Shown: positions 11,035-21,017 of the stretch, one piece after another
Numbering within the stretch: position 1 is the first letter of the stretch
Layout of the letters: each line of letters starts with the position of its first letter
DNA from: Caulobacter sp. 602-2
Lineage (GTDB): Bacteria > Pseudomonadota > Alphaproteobacteria > Caulobacterales > Caulobacteraceae
Length of the DNA: 64,000 bases
Assembly: GCF_011043625.1 (NCBI RefSeq)
Contig: NZ_JAAKGT010000010.1
Location: 62,001-126,000, forward strand
Direction of reading: 5' to 3'
Notes under the pieces: model-generated
Databases searched by the model: none
Told to the model about the DNA's origin: nothing
The model's input: the letters and a program-made list of their open reading frames with translations, nothing else
Position numbers and translations under genes: made by a program

Positions 11035-11679
11035 ATGACCACCAAGGCCAAGATCTGCGGGCTCTCGACGCCGGAGACGGTGAAGACCGCCTTCGACGGC
11101 GGCGCGGCCTATCTGGGCTTCGTCTTCTTCGCCAAGAGCCCCCGCAACGTCGAGCCCGAAGCCGCCGCACGGCTGGTCGAGCCTGTTCGCGGTCGCGGCG
11201 TGCAGACGGTGGCCGTCACCGTCGATCCCGACGACGCCCTTGTCGACCGGCTGATGGCGACCATGCGTCCCGACCTCATCCAGGTGCACGGCAAGGAGAC
11301 GCCCAGCCGCGTGCGCGAGATCGCGCAGCGCAGCGGCGTCGGCGTCATCAAGGCCTTCTCGGTCTCCAGTTCCGCCGACGTCGACCAGGCCAGGGCCTAC
11401 GAGACCGTCGCAGAGCAGTTTCTTTTCGACGCCCGGCCGGTGGAAGGATCCGCCCTGCCCGGCGGCACCGGCGCAAGGTTCGACTGGAGCCTGCTGGAAG
11501 GCCGGCGATTTTCTCGCCCGCATTTCCTGGCGGGCGGTCTCGATCCGTGGAACGTGGGCGCCGCCGTGGCCGCCTCCGGCGCCCCGCTGGTGGACGTTTC
11601 CTCTGGCGTGGAACGCGGTCCGGGCCTAAAGGACCCGGCTCTGATCACGGCGTTTCTAGACGCCGTCCGACGCGCCTGA
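11035..11679 (+). CDS. trpF: Phosphoribosylanthranilate isomerase
   Basis: TrpF, 214 residues, of normal length. It is a TIM-barrel isomerase converting phosphoribosylanthranilate to CdRP, the third step of tryptophan synthesis. The N-terminal KICGLSTPETV carries the catalytic Cys (~7), LIQVHGKE follows, the catalytic Asp lies in FLFDARP, and the phosphate-binding LAGGLDPWNV and DVSSGVERGPGLKDP segments close the barrel. First gene of trpFBA, with trpB beginning 17 nt after its stop. Confidence 0.96.
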   Translation: MTTKAKICGLSTPETVKTAFDGGAAYLGFVFFAKSPRNVEPEAAARLVEPVRGRGVQTVAVTVDPDDALVDRLMATMRPDLIQVHGKETPSRVREIAQRSGVGVIKAFSVSSSADVDQARAYETVAEQFLFDARPVEGSALPGGTGARFDWSLLEGRRFSRPHFLAGGLDPWNVGAAVAASGAPLVDVSSGVERGPGLKDPALITAFLDAVRRA

Positions 11680-11696
11680 CCTAATTGGAAACGCCC

Positions 11697-12929
<1,233 letters not shown>

Positions 12930-12932
12930 CTG

Positions 12933-13061
12933 ATGCAAGAAACCACCCGGAACTGGCTCGTCTGCATCGGCCTCGCGCTGCTCCTCGGGGGTGGCGCGCT
13001 GGGCTTTGCGATGCACAAGGGCTGGATCAGTTTCGAAGCCGAGATCAGCACCTGGCCATGA
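12933..13061 (+). CDS. 42-residue single-pass membrane ORF between trpB and trpA
   Basis: ATG at 12933, three bases past the trpB stop, running to a TGA at 13059-13061 that overlaps the trpA ATG in an ATGA junction. The peptide has a short polar start (MQETTRNW), one hydrophobic helix (about residues 8-26, including [14 protein letters not shown]), then [15 protein letters not shown]. The tight spacing on both sides and the stop-start overlap argue that it is translated and couples trpA to trpB. I recognise no family. It could be only a coupling leader with no protein function. GC at third positions is fairly high but the ORF is too short for composition to prove coding. Confidence 0.6.
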   Translation: MQETTRNWLVCIGLALLLGGGALGFAMHKGWISFEAEISTWP

Positions 13062-13885
13062 CCAAAGACCGCATCGATCGCCGCTTCGCGGCGCTGAAGG
13101 CGCAGAACCGCGCCGGCTTCGTCGCCTATGTGATGGCCGGCGATCCCGACGCCGCGACCGCCCTTGAGATCCTGAAAGGCCTGCCGGCCGCCGGCGCCGA
13201 CCTGATCGAGCTGGGCTTCCCGTTCTCGGACCCGATGGCCGAGGGCCCGACCATCCAGCGCGCCAGCCAGCGCGCCCTGGCCGGCAAGATGACCCTGAAC
13301 GGCACGCTGGAGCTGGCCCGCGCCTTCCGCGAAGGCGACCAGGACACCCCGCTGATCCTGATGGGCTACCTGAACCCGCTGGTGAACAAGGGCTTCGACG
13401 TCTTCGCCAAGGCCGCGGCGCAAGCCGGCGTCGACGGCCTCATCGTCGTCGACTGCCCGCCCGAAGAAGCCGATCCGCTGAGCGACGCGCTGGAGGCCGA
13501 AGGCATCTCGCTGATTCGCCTGGCCTCGCCGACGACCGACGAAAAGCGCCTGCCGGCCGTCGTGCGCCGCACCTCGGGCTTCGTCTACTACGTGTCGGTG
13601 GCCGGCGTGACCGGCGTCAAGGAAGCCGACGCCGACGCCGTCGCGCCCGCCGTCGAGCGCCTGCGCGCGGCCGCGCAACTGCCTGTGGCGGTTGGCTTTG
13701 GCATCCGCACGCCCGAGCGCGCCGCCGAGGTGGCCCGCGTCGCCGACGCCGCCGTCGTGGGCTCGGCGCTGGTGGACGAGATTGAATCAGCGGGCAAGCT
13801 GAACGAAAACGTGACCCAAAAGGTTCTTTCCAAGGCGTCGGAGCTGGCTAAGGCTGTGCGATCCGCGCGACAAGAGACGGTGTGA
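13058..13885 (+). CDS. trpA: Tryptophan synthase alpha chain
   Basis: TrpA, 275 residues. It cleaves indole-3-glycerol phosphate to indole, which channels to TrpB. Signatures present: [11 protein letters not shown] near the N-terminus, [19 protein letters not shown] with the catalytic Glu, the VDCPPEE loop with the catalytic Asp region, and the phosphate-binding GFGIRTPE and [10 protein letters not shown]. The start at 13058 overlaps the stop of the preceding 42-codon ORF by ATGA. The open frame continues far upstream inside trpB, but that is a shadow. Confidence 0.96.
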   Translation: MTKDRIDRRFAALKAQNRAGFVAYVMAGDPDAATALEILKGLPAAGADLIELGFPFSDPMAEGPTIQRASQRALAGKMTLNGTLELARAFREGDQDTPLILMGYLNPLVNKGFDVFAKAAAQAGVDGLIVVDCPPEEADPLSDALEAEGISLIRLASPTTDEKRLPAVVRRTSGFVYYVSVAGVTGVKEADADAVAPAVERLRAAAQLPVAVGFGIRTPERAAEVARVADAAVVGSALVDEIESAGKLNENVTQKVLSKASELAKAVRSARQETV

Positions 13886-13897
13886 GGCTGTAAGGCT

Positions 13898-14821
13898 ATG
13901 GCGATGGCTGAACCCCAAGGCCCGAAGAAGGGCGACAAGACCAAGAGCTCGACCGACCGCCGAGGCGGCTGGCTGTCGCGTATCGCCCCCGGCGTGCGCG
14001 GGGCCTTCGCCAAGCGCGAGACGCCCGAGAACCTCTGGGTCAAGTGCCCCGACACGGGCGAGATGATCTACCGCTCCGACCTGGAGGCGGCCCTGTGGGT
14101 CACCCCGGCCGGACGCCACATGCGCATCGGTCCCGAGGCGCGCTTCAAGTTCACCTTCGACGAGGGCCAGTACGAGGCCCTGCCGACCCCGTCGGTGGTC
14201 GAGGACCCGCTGAAGTTCTCGGACGGCAAGCCCTACAAGGACCGCCTGGCCGCGGCTCGCAAGAGCACCGGCGAGCAGGACGCCATGGCCATCGGCTACG
14301 GCAAGATCGCCGGCGTCGACGCCGTCGTCCTGGTCCAGGACTTCGCCTTCATGGGCGGCTCGCTCGGCATGGCCGCCGGTGAAGGCTTCATCGCCGCCGC
14401 CAAGGCCGCCCTGCAGCGCCAGGTTCCGCTGGTCGCCTTCACCGCCGCCGGCGGCGCGCGCATGCAGGAAGGCGCCCTGTCGCTGATGCAGATGGCCCGC
14501 ACCACCCTGGCCATCAACGAGCTGAACGACGCGGCCCTGCCCTATGTCGTGGTCCTCACCGACCCGACCACCGGCGGCGTCACCGCCTCCTACGCCATGC
14601 TGGGCGACGTGCACTTGGCCGAGCCGGGCGCCCTGATCGGCTTCGCCGGTCCGCGCGTCATCGAGCAGACCATCCGCGAGACCCTGCCGCCGGGCTTCCA
14701 GCGCTCGGAATACCTCGTCGAAAAGGGCATGGTCGACCGCGTCACCGCCCGCAAGGACCTGCCGTCCACCCTCGGCTCGATCCTCGGCACCCTGATGCTG
14801 GGCCGTCGCAAGGCGGCTTGA
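13898..14821 (+). CDS. accD: Acetyl-CoA carboxylase carboxyltransferase subunit beta, zinc ribbon degenerate
   Basis: AccD, 307 residues. With AccA it moves carboxyl from carboxybiotin to acetyl-CoA, giving malonyl-CoA for fatty acid synthesis. The crotonase-like core is intact ([57 protein letters not shown]). The N-terminal zinc ribbon is not: aligned with E. coli AccD, which has four cysteines, only the first is kept (Cys50), while the other three positions are Thr53, Thr69 and Gly72. It sits 12 nt after trpA and upstream of folC, the arrangement seen in Caulobacter. Confidence 0.95.
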   Translation: MAMAEPQGPKKGDKTKSSTDRRGGWLSRIAPGVRGAFAKRETPENLWVKCPDTGEMIYRSDLEAALWVTPAGRHMRIGPEARFKFTFDEGQYEALPTPSVVEDPLKFSDGKPYKDRLAAARKSTGEQDAMAIGYGKIAGVDAVVLVQDFAFMGGSLGMAAGEGFIAAAKAALQRQVPLVAFTAAGGARMQEGALSLMQMARTTLAINELNDAALPYVVVLTDPTTGGVTASYAMLGDVHLAEPGALIGFAGPRVIEQTIRETLPPGFQRSEYLVEKGMVDRVTARKDLPSTLGSILGTLMLGRRKAA

Positions 14822-14828
14822 ACGAACT

Positions 14829-14943
14829 GATGCTCCCCCTCCGGGGGGAGCTGTCGCGAAGCGACTGAGGGGGTGCGGCGCAGCCGCCTGGCGGCGGCCC
14901 CCTCCACCCCTTCGGGGTCCCCCTCCCCCAGAGGGGGAGGATC
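14829..14943. repeat. Composite palindromic repeat, family C copy 2 (inverted)
   Basis: Begins GATGCTCCCCCTCCGGGGGGAGC and ends CTCCCCCAGAGGGGGAGGATC, the reverse orientation of copy 1 at 7981-8090. Internal palindromes include GTCGCGAAGCGAC and GCCGCCTGGCGGCGG. It fills nearly the whole accD-folC gap. Confidence 0.85.
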
Positions 14944-14954
14944 TTGGAATCCCC

Positions 14955-16271
14955 ATGACCGACCACCTCCGCGCCCACGACGCCGCGCTGGAGCGCCTGC
15001 GGGCGCTGCATCCGCTGAAGATCGACCTGTCGCTGGGCCGCATGCGCCGGCTGTGCGCCGCGCTCGGCGACCCGCAGGACCGCCTGCCGCCGGTGATCCA
15101 TGTGGCCGGCACCAACGGCAAGGGCTCGACGGTCGCCTATCTGCGCCACATGGCCGAGGCGGCCGGGCTGAAGGTCCACGTCTTCACCTCGCCGCACCTG
15201 GTGCGCTTCGTCGAGCGCATCCGCCTGGCCGGCGCGCTGATCACCGAAGAACACCTGGCCAGCGTGCTGGAGCGGGTCGAGGCGGCCAATGACGGCCAGG
15301 CCATCACCTTCTTCGAGATCACCACGGCCGCGGCCTTCGTCGCCTTCGCCGAGGTCCCGGCGGACCTGTGCATCGTCGAGGTGGGCCTTGGCGGCGTGCT
15401 CGACGCCACCAACGTCATCACCCAGCCCGCCGTCAGCGTCATCGCCCCGATCGACCTGGATCACCGCGAGTTCCTGGGCGACACCATCGAGAAGATCGCC
15501 GTCGAGAAGGCCGGGATCATCAAGCCCGGCGCGCCGGCCGTCAGCGCCCGCCAGCAGGACGCCGTCGACGAGGTGCTCGACACCGCCGCCGCCCTGGCCG
15601 GGGTTGAGCTCACGCTCATGGGCCGCGAGTTCGACGCCTGGGAGGAGCGCGGCCGCCTGCTGGTGCAGATGGAAGACCGCCTGCTCGACCTGCCCGCCCC
15701 CGCCCTGCCCGGCGAGCACCAGTTCGCCAATGCGGGCCTGGCCGTCGCCGCCCTGCTGGCGCTGGACGATCCCAGGATCAATGAGGAGGCCATGGGCCGG
15801 GGGATCGCCGGCACGGTCTGGCCGGCCCGCTTCCAGCGCCTGACGGCTGGTCCCTACGCCGAGACAGCGCAGAAGGCGGGCGCCGACCTCTGGCTGGACG
15901 GCGGCCACAACCCGCACGCCGGGCGCGCGGTGGCCCGCGCGGTGGCCGATCTGGCGGCCCGCGACGGCCGCCCCGTGGCGCTGATCTCGGGCCTTCTGGC
16001 CAACAAGGACGCCGCCGGCTTCTTCGAGGCCTTCCGGGGCGTGGCGACCAAGGTCTTCACCGTCACCTTCGAAGGCCATGCCGCCGCCAGCGCGGCCGAG
16101 ACGGCCGCCGCCGCCGAACTGGCCGGCCTGCGCGCGGCGGCCTGCGACAGCCTCGACGACGCCCTGGCCCGCGCTCTGGCGTTGGACCCCGTCCCGCACG
16201 TGCTGATCTGCGGCTCGCTCTACCTGGCGGGCGAAGTGCTGGAGGCGAGCGAGGAAACCTGGCCCAATTGA
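14955..16271 (+). CDS. folC: Bifunctional folylpolyglutamate synthase / dihydrofolate synthase
   Basis: FolC, 438 residues. It ligates glutamate to dihydropteroate and extends folate polyglutamate tails using ATP. The P-loop HVAGTNGKGSTVAYLRHM lies near residue 40, followed by TSPHLVRFVERI, the Mur-ligase-type EVGLGGVLDATN, IDLDHREFLGDTIEKIA, and the C-terminal LDGGHNPHAG. It starts 11 nt after the family C repeat, and the trp-accD-folC order matches Caulobacter, so the repeat may lie inside the transcript. It converges on the WD40 gene. Confidence 0.95.
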   Translation: MTDHLRAHDAALERLRALHPLKIDLSLGRMRRLCAALGDPQDRLPPVIHVAGTNGKGSTVAYLRHMAEAAGLKVHVFTSPHLVRFVERIRLAGALITEEHLASVLERVEAANDGQAITFFEITTAAAFVAFAEVPADLCIVEVGLGGVLDATNVITQPAVSVIAPIDLDHREFLGDTIEKIAVEKAGIIKPGAPAVSARQQDAVDEVLDTAAALAGVELTLMGREFDAWEERGRLLVQMEDRLLDLPAPALPGEHQFANAGLAVAALLALDDPRINEEAMGRGIAGTVWPARFQRLTAGPYAETAQKAGADLWLDGGHNPHAGRAVARAVADLAARDGRPVALISGLLANKDAAGFFEAFRGVATKVFTVTFEGHAAASAAETAAAAELAGLRAAACDSLDDALARALALDPVPHVLICGSLYLAGEVLEASEETWPN

Positions 16272-16287
16272 GCCCGCCCCCTATCCG

Positions 16288-16423
16288 CCCGTCATTCCCG
16301 CCCTTGTGGCGGGAAACCCTGGTTCGGCGCGCACGTGAAGCGCAAGCGGCGTGCCGAGCACGCCGCCCCATCCGCCCTTGCGGCTGATAGAGGGGTTCCC
16401 GCCACAAGGGCGGGAATGACGGG
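16288..16423. repeat. Composite palindromic repeat, family D copy 2
   Basis: The outer arms CCCGTCATTCCCGCCC and GGGCGGGAATGACGGG are nearly perfect inverts, with GGCGGGAAACCC and GGGGTTCCCGCCACAAGG inside. It lies between the convergent folC and WD40 genes, a position that suits a two-way terminator. Confidence 0.88.
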
Positions 16424-16442
16424 TGGAAAGGCTGCGTGCGCC

Positions 16443-17465
16443 CTAGAAATTCCGCACCGAGATATCCGGCACGACCAGCACGCCAGCCTCGCCGGTTTCG
16501 TCGCCCCAGGCCAGGCGAGAGCCGTCGGCGTTGACCGACAGGCTGGTGATCGGGGCGCCCTTCTCGGCCTTCAGGGTCTCGATGCGGCCCGAGCGCAGGT
16601 GACAGGCCCAGATGCGGCCGTTGTCCTGGCCGGCGATCGCCACCGGCAGGGCGTCGACGCCGGCCACCTGCACGACCAGCGAGTCGCGCGAGAAGCCGAT
16701 CTCGGCGGCTTCCTTGCCCATCGGGCCATTGGCGCCGGCGAACGGCCAGATCACCGCGCCGTTGGCCCCGGCCGTGGCCAGCAGGGCGCCCTTGTCGAGG
16801 AAGGCCATGCTCTTGATCTTGGCCGGATAGCCGCCCATCCGCATGTCCTTGCCGTCGCTCAGGCGCCAGCCGTGCAGCTGGTTCTCCTGCATGGCCGAGA
16901 CCAGGAACTTGCCGTCGGGGCTGTAGACCAGGCCGACGTGGCTGCCGGCCCACTTCATCACCGTCGGCTTCTGGTCGGCGATGCGGCTCCACCACAGCGA
17001 CACGCCGCCGTAGCCGGCCGCGGCCAGGCGCTTGCCCTTGGGATCGAAGGCCACCGCCGAGACGGTCTTCTCGTGCGCGTAGACGCGGCGGAAATCGGGA
17101 TCGGCCGTGTCCAGCACGTGCACTTCCTTGCCGGCCGTGAAGGCGATCAGGCCCGAGGCGGCGCTGGCGGCCACGTGCTCGATCCACTTGCCCTTCACCT
17201 CGGCCAGCAGGGTGGCCACGACCTCGTCGCCCTCCAGGCGGCTCCAGACCACGCGGCCGTCGTCGCCGCCGGTCACCAGGCCCCGGCCCGACGGGTGGAC
17301 GCAGGCGGCCAGCGCCGCACCGCCCAGGGCCCCGCCATGGGCCTCGACGGTGACGAAGCCGCCCTCGGCCTCGAATCGGACCGTGCCGTCGCCCAGGGCG
17401 AATCCGGCGCGTCCAGCGCGATCGAACAGGGCGGCGGTGACGTAGGCGTCGAAGGAAAAGATCAT
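16443..17465 (-). CDS. WD40-repeat protein
   Basis: A 340-residue protein with no signal peptide or membrane helix. Repeating ~40-residue blade units end in Asp-x-Arg/Trp-type strands: DDGRVVWSRL, GYGGVSLWWSRI, VSAMQENQLHGWRL, TAGANGAVIWPF, AGQDNGRIWACHL, and WGDETGEAGVLV. That gives about seven blades, enough for one beta-propeller, with the SAVAFDPKGKRLAAAG and GLVYSPDGKFLVSAM inner strands well conserved. It probably acts as a cytoplasmic binding scaffold; the partner is unknown. It diverges from exbD across a 223-nt gap. Confidence 0.82.
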   Translation of the reverse strand: MIFSFDAYVTAALFDRAGRAGFALGDGTVRFEAEGGFVTVEAHGGALGGAALAACVHPSGRGLVTGGDDGRVVWSRLEGDEVVATLLAEVKGKWIEHVAASAASGLIAFTAGKEVHVLDTADPDFRRVYAHEKTVSAVAFDPKGKRLAAAGYGGVSLWWSRIADQKPTVMKWAGSHVGLVYSPDGKFLVSAMQENQLHGWRLSDGKDMRMGGYPAKIKSMAFLDKGALLATAGANGAVIWPFAGANGPMGKEAAEIGFSRDSLVVQVAGVDALPVAIAGQDNGRIWACHLRSGRIETLKAEKGAPITSLSVNADGSRLAWGDETGEAGVLVVPDISVRNF

Positions 17466-17650
17466 GCGCGGGGGCTTAGCGCGGCCAGTTTCACAGCGCT
17501 AGTCGCGTCTTGCGCGAAGGCTTGAGCGGGAATCCGCCTCCTGAACGCCGTTAGGCCAAAAAGACTCACAAAAGGGGTTGCCATGGCGGCGCGTCCTCGG
17601 GCTTTACTTCCGCGCCCGTCTGCGCCAGACGTGGCTTCTAACAATTTCTG

Positions 17651-17671
17651 GACCGTCCTGGGGGCGGTCCC
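17651..17671 (+). other. Inverted repeat in the exbD leader
   Basis: GGACCG and CGGTCC form a 6-bp stem with a 9-nt loop, ending 17 nt before the exbD start and just ahead of its GGGAGA ribosome site. It could be a 5' UTR hairpin or an operator. Confidence 0.35.
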
Positions 17672-17688
17672 CGGGAGACAGTCAGGCT

Positions 17689-18138
17689 ATGGCGGCTAAA
17701 CTTGCTGGCGGCGGCGGCGGTCGCTACTCGCTGAACCAGAATTCCGAAATCAACGTCACGCCCTTCGTCGACATTCTGCTCGTTCTGCTGATCATCTTCA
17801 TGGTCGCCGTGCCGATGGCCGTGACCTCGATCAAGATCGACCTGCCGCCGGCCGTCCCGCCGCCGCCGAACGCGCCGAAGCCGAAGGAACCGGTCTTCAT
17901 CTCGATCCAGAAGTCGGGCGCTCTGTTCATCGCGGACAAGCAAACCAGCCTCGACAACCTGCCGATCGACCTGGACGCCTCGTTCACCGCCAAGGGTCAA
18001 GCCGGTCCGAAGGACGATCAGCGCGTCATGATCCGCGCCGACGCCGACGTGCTGTATTCGGACTTCATGGGCGTCCTGAACCAGCTGCAGACCGCTGGCT
18101 GGTACAAGGTCGGCCTGATCAACGAAGACATCCACTAA
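17689..18138 (+). CDS. exbD: ExbD/TolR family biopolymer transport protein
   Basis: A 149-residue ExbD-type protein. It has a short cytoplasmic N-terminus, the family motif INVTPFVDILLVLLIIFMV at ~20-38 whose membrane Asp (~27) carries proton-motive coupling, then a periplasmic domain (ISIQKSGALFIADKQ, MIRADADVLYSDFMGVLNQLQTAG). A PPPPNAPKPKEP linker follows the helix. The ATG at 17689 has GGGAGA upstream; the ORF extends upstream but without coding bias. The oddity is that no exbB or tonB gene is adjacent, so it must partner proteins encoded elsewhere. A strong terminator follows. Confidence 0.92.
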   Translation: MAAKLAGGGGGRYSLNQNSEINVTPFVDILLVLLIIFMVAVPMAVTSIKIDLPPAVPPPPNAPKPKEPVFISIQKSGALFIADKQTSLDNLPIDLDASFTAKGQAGPKDDQRVMIRADADVLYSDFMGVLNQLQTAGWYKVGLINEDIH

Positions 18139-18168
18139 GGATCTCTTCGGCGATCGCCGAAAGTATCG

Positions 18169-18203
18169 AAGGGGCCGGCGGCGAAAGCTTCCGGCCCCTT
18201 TTT
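18169..18203 (+). terminator. Rho-independent terminator after exbD
   Basis: AAGGGGCCGG and CCGGCCCCTT form a 10-bp stem with a 12-nt loop, followed by TTTTT. This is a textbook terminator 31 nt after the exbD stop. Confidence 0.92.
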
Positions 18204-18228
18204 CGTGCCTGAATGACCGGAGCCCCCG

Positions 18229-18861
18229 ATGCCCGACGCCAAGACCTGGATCGCCTTCAGCCTCGTCTGCCTGGGGATGGCCCTGACGCCGGGCCCCAAC
18301 ATGCTCTACCTGGTCAGCCGGTCGATCTGCCAGGGCAAGTGGGCGGGCATCGTCTCGCTGGCGGGCACGGCCGCGGGCTTCGTGGTCTACCTCGTCTGCG
18401 CGGCGCTCGGCATCACCGCCCTCTTGATGGCCGCCCCGATCGCCTACGACATCCTGCGGTTCGGCGGGGCGCTCTATCTGGGCTGGCTGGCCTGGCAGGC
18501 GATCAAGCCGGGCGGCCGCTCGCCCTTCCAGGTGCGCGAGCTGCCCAAGGACCCGCCGGCCAAGCTGATGGCCATGGGCTTCCTGACCAACCTGCTCAAT
18601 CCGAAGGCGGCGATGCTCTATCTGTCGCTGCTGCCGCAGTTCATCGATCCCAAGCACGGGAACGTGCTGTCGCAGTCGCTGCTGCTGGGCGGCAGCCAGA
18701 TCGCCATCAGCCTGTCGGTCAACGCCATGATCTGCCTGGCGGCCGGAACCATCGCCGGCTTCCTGGCTGCGCGCCCCAGCTTCGCCCTGGTTCAGCGCTG
18801 GCTGATGGCCAGCGTCCTCGGCGGCCTCGCCGTCCGCATGGCCACCGAGGCGCGGCGCTAG
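18229..18861 (+). CDS. LysE family translocator
   Basis: A 210-residue inner-membrane protein with about six helices and LysE/RhtB signatures: MALTPGPNMLYLVSRSI near residue 20, a GGALYLGWLAWQAI segment, and GFLTNLLNPKAAMLYLSLLPQFI in the middle. The family exports amino acids or their analogues; the substrate cannot be read from sequence. A GGAG ribosome site precedes the ATG. It is followed by a short inverted repeat (CTGCTGA/TCAGCAG, 18872-18892) without a T-run. Confidence 0.88.
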   Translation: MPDAKTWIAFSLVCLGMALTPGPNMLYLVSRSICQGKWAGIVSLAGTAAGFVVYLVCAALGITALLMAAPIAYDILRFGGALYLGWLAWQAIKPGGRSPFQVRELPKDPPAKLMAMGFLTNLLNPKAAMLYLSLLPQFIDPKHGNVLSQSLLLGGSQIAISLSVNAMICLAAGTIAGFLAARPSFALVQRWLMASVLGGLAVRMATEARR

Positions 18862-18964
18862 GCCTCCAGGACTGCTGAGGATCGCTCAGCAGGCCATGGA
18901 CGAGGCTGCGGCTAATCCCGGCCGCCCGACGGCGCTATGACGCCCTCCTGAGCAAGGAGAGGCC

Positions 18965-19792
18965 ATGAGCCAGGTCATCGTCGTCATCGGGGCCGGCCAG
19001 ATCGGCCAGGCCATCGCCCGCCGCGTGGGCGTGGGCAAACGCGTGCTGCTGGCCGACATGAAGCCGCAGAACGCGAAGGCCGCCGCCGAGGTGCTGGCCG
19101 ACGCCGGCTACGAGACCCACGTCGCCACCGTCGACGTCGCCTCGCGGCCGTCCGTCGAGGCCCTGGTCGCCGCCGCCACGGCCCTGGGCGAGGTCAGCGG
19201 CCTGATCCACGCCGCCGGTGTCTCGCCCAGCCAGGCGCCGCCCGAGGTGATCCTGAAGGTCGATCTCTATGGGACCGCGCTGGTGCTCGACCTGTTCGGC
19301 GCGGTGATCGCGCCAGGCGGCTCGGGCGTCGTCATCGCCTCGCAGTCGGGCCACCGCTTGGCGCCGCTGTCCGTCGAGCAGAACCACGCCCTGGCCACGA
19401 CCCCGACCGAGGATCTGCTGGCCCTGCCCTTCCTGTCGCCGGACGAGGTCAGCGACCCGCTGAAGGCCTACCAGCTGTCCAAGCGCGGCAATTCCCTGCG
19501 GGTGGCCGCCCAGGCCGTGCGCTGGGGCGAGCGCGGCGCGCGCATCAACGCCATCAGCCCCGGCATCGTCATGACGCCCCTGGCCCGCGACGAGCTGACC
19601 GGCCCACGCGGCGCGGGCTATCGCAGGATGATAGAGGGCTCTGCCGCCAAACGGGCCGGCACGCCCGACGAGGTCGGGGCGGTAGGCGCCCTTCTGATGG
19701 GTCCCGACGGCGGCTTCATCACCGGCAGCGATATCCTGATGGACGGCGGGGTCACCGCCGCCTGGTGGTACGGCGACCTGGCGAAGGGCTGA
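18965..19792 (+). CDS. SDR family oxidoreductase
   Basis: A 275-residue short-chain dehydrogenase. The cofactor loop is VIGAGQIGQAIARR, a GxGxxG form rather than the classical TGxxxGxG. The catalytic elements are a Ser in IASQSGHR and the YQLSKRGN Tyr/Lys pair. ARINAISPGIVMTPLARDEL and GSDILMDGGVTAAW close the fold. The unusual glycine loop places it with atypical SDRs. GGAGA lies 7 nt before the ATG. It converges on the lipoprotein gene with only a 4-nt gap. Confidence 0.85.
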   Translation: MSQVIVVIGAGQIGQAIARRVGVGKRVLLADMKPQNAKAAAEVLADAGYETHVATVDVASRPSVEALVAAATALGEVSGLIHAAGVSPSQAPPEVILKVDLYGTALVLDLFGAVIAPGGSGVVIASQSGHRLAPLSVEQNHALATTPTEDLLALPFLSPDEVSDPLKAYQLSKRGNSLRVAAQAVRWGERGARINAISPGIVMTPLARDELTGPRGAGYRRMIEGSAAKRAGTPDEVGAVGALLMGPDGGFITGSDILMDGGVTAAWWYGDLAKG

Positions 19793-19796
19793 AGCC

Positions 19797-20909
19797 TCAG
19801 AAGCGGCTCGGATAGGCCCGGGTGGTCGGGCTGTTGTTGTAGCTGGCGGCCGGGCAGTCGACGGCATAGGCGTCGGCCGTCTCGACCATGTGCGCGCCGC
19901 GATAGCCGTACGGGTTCAGCGCGCGGCACGACACCGCCCGCTTGTAGACCACCGAGCCGTCGCGGCTGAGCTCGCGCATGAACTGGTCGAACGCCAGGTC
20001 GATCAGGCCGCGGGTGGCGGCAAAGCGCCGCGCGGTGCCGTTGAACTCGCCGGAGATGACGTCGCCGGCCGCCACGGCCCGCGTGGCCGGCGCCGGGCCC
20101 GCCGCGCCGCTGACGCCCAGGATCGCGCCGCCGGCCAGGATCGCCTCGAGATCGGTGAACCGCCCGCTGGCCGTGCCGACGGCGACGGCCGTGGTGAAGG
20201 CCGAGGCCATGCCCGGATCAAACCGGCCCGGACCGTCGATCGCGGCCGCCTGCACGCCGCCGATCACGCCGGCAACGGGCGCCGTCGCGATCGACACCGC
20301 CAGTTCCTCGTTGACGTAATAGCCCAGCAGCATGCCGCCCAGCACGCCGCCGACCGGCGCGATGGCCGAGTCCCGGGCGACGCCGATCGGGCCGGCGATC
20401 CCCGCCCGCACCATCTCGGGCGTGATCCCCACCCACTGGGTGCGATAGCTGGTCTCGACGGTCTTCTCGACCACCAGCTGGTTGGTGCGCCAGCGCACGA
20501 GGCGGAAGGTGATGTGGGCCGAGGCCAGCTTGTCCGTGCCCAGCCACACGTTGGGCCCGCGCAGTTCGTCGAACTGGACGTAGAGCATGTATTCGGCGTC
20601 CAGGCGCGGCGCCAGCATGTCGGCGCGCTCCAGGTGGCCCGACAGCTGGTCGAACACCTGCTTGCGGGTCGGACGGGTGGTCATCACCGCGCCGCCGTCG
20701 AACCAGCGGAACTCCGGCGCGCCCTGGATCTCCTGGACGGCGATGTTGCGATAGAACGGCCTGGCGGGCGAGGCCTTGGCCACCGCCACCGGCGGCATGG
20801 CCGGCTGGCGCAGCGCGCGCATGTCCTCGGAACTGGCGCAGCCGGCCAGCACCAGCGCGGCGCCGCAAAGGGCCAGCGCCGACTTCATGAGCTTGGACGA
20901 CGTCGCCAT
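19797..20909 (-). CDS. Lipoprotein of unknown function
   Basis: A 370-residue lipoprotein starting MATSSKLMKS. The signal peptide ends in a LVLAGC lipobox (Cys ~24), and residue +2 is Ala, so outer-membrane sorting is likely. The mature protein has a PFYRNIAVQEIQGAPEF segment, a possible enzyme- or ABC-accessory-like beta domain (AHITFRLVRWRTNQLVVEKTVETSY), and glycine/alanine-rich hydrophobic stretches (~170-220 and 250-280) that could insert in membrane. GGGGAA precedes this ATG; an in-frame start 30 nt upstream would spoil the signal peptide. I do not recognise the family. Confidence 0.75.
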   Translation of the reverse strand: MATSSKLMKSALALCGAALVLAGCASSEDMRALRQPAMPPVAVAKASPARPFYRNIAVQEIQGAPEFRWFDGGAVMTTRPTRKQVFDQLSGHLERADMLAPRLDAEYMLYVQFDELRGPNVWLGTDKLASAHITFRLVRWRTNQLVVEKTVETSYRTQWVGITPEMVRAGIAGPIGVARDSAIAPVGGVLGGMLLGYYVNEELAVSIATAPVAGVIGGVQAAAIDGPGRFDPGMASAFTTAVAVGTASGRFTDLEAILAGGAILGVSGAAGPAPATRAVAAGDVISGEFNGTARRFAATRGLIDLAFDQFMRELSRDGSVVYKRAVSCRALNPYGYRGAHMVETADAYAVDCPAASYNNSPTTRAYPSRF

Positions 20910-21017
20910 GAGAGGTTCCCCGATAAGTCGAGAGACCATCGCGGAACAGTCTTAATGGTTGATTTCCGCTATGGCGGAACAGCGCCAGGTCGAGCGAAAA
21001 ACGCTCAGCCGCGAGCC

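Noticed and set aside
20945..20975. TTAA-like words upstream of the lipoprotein gene as a CtrA site
   Set aside because: Spacing and second half (TTTC) are too far from the consensus.
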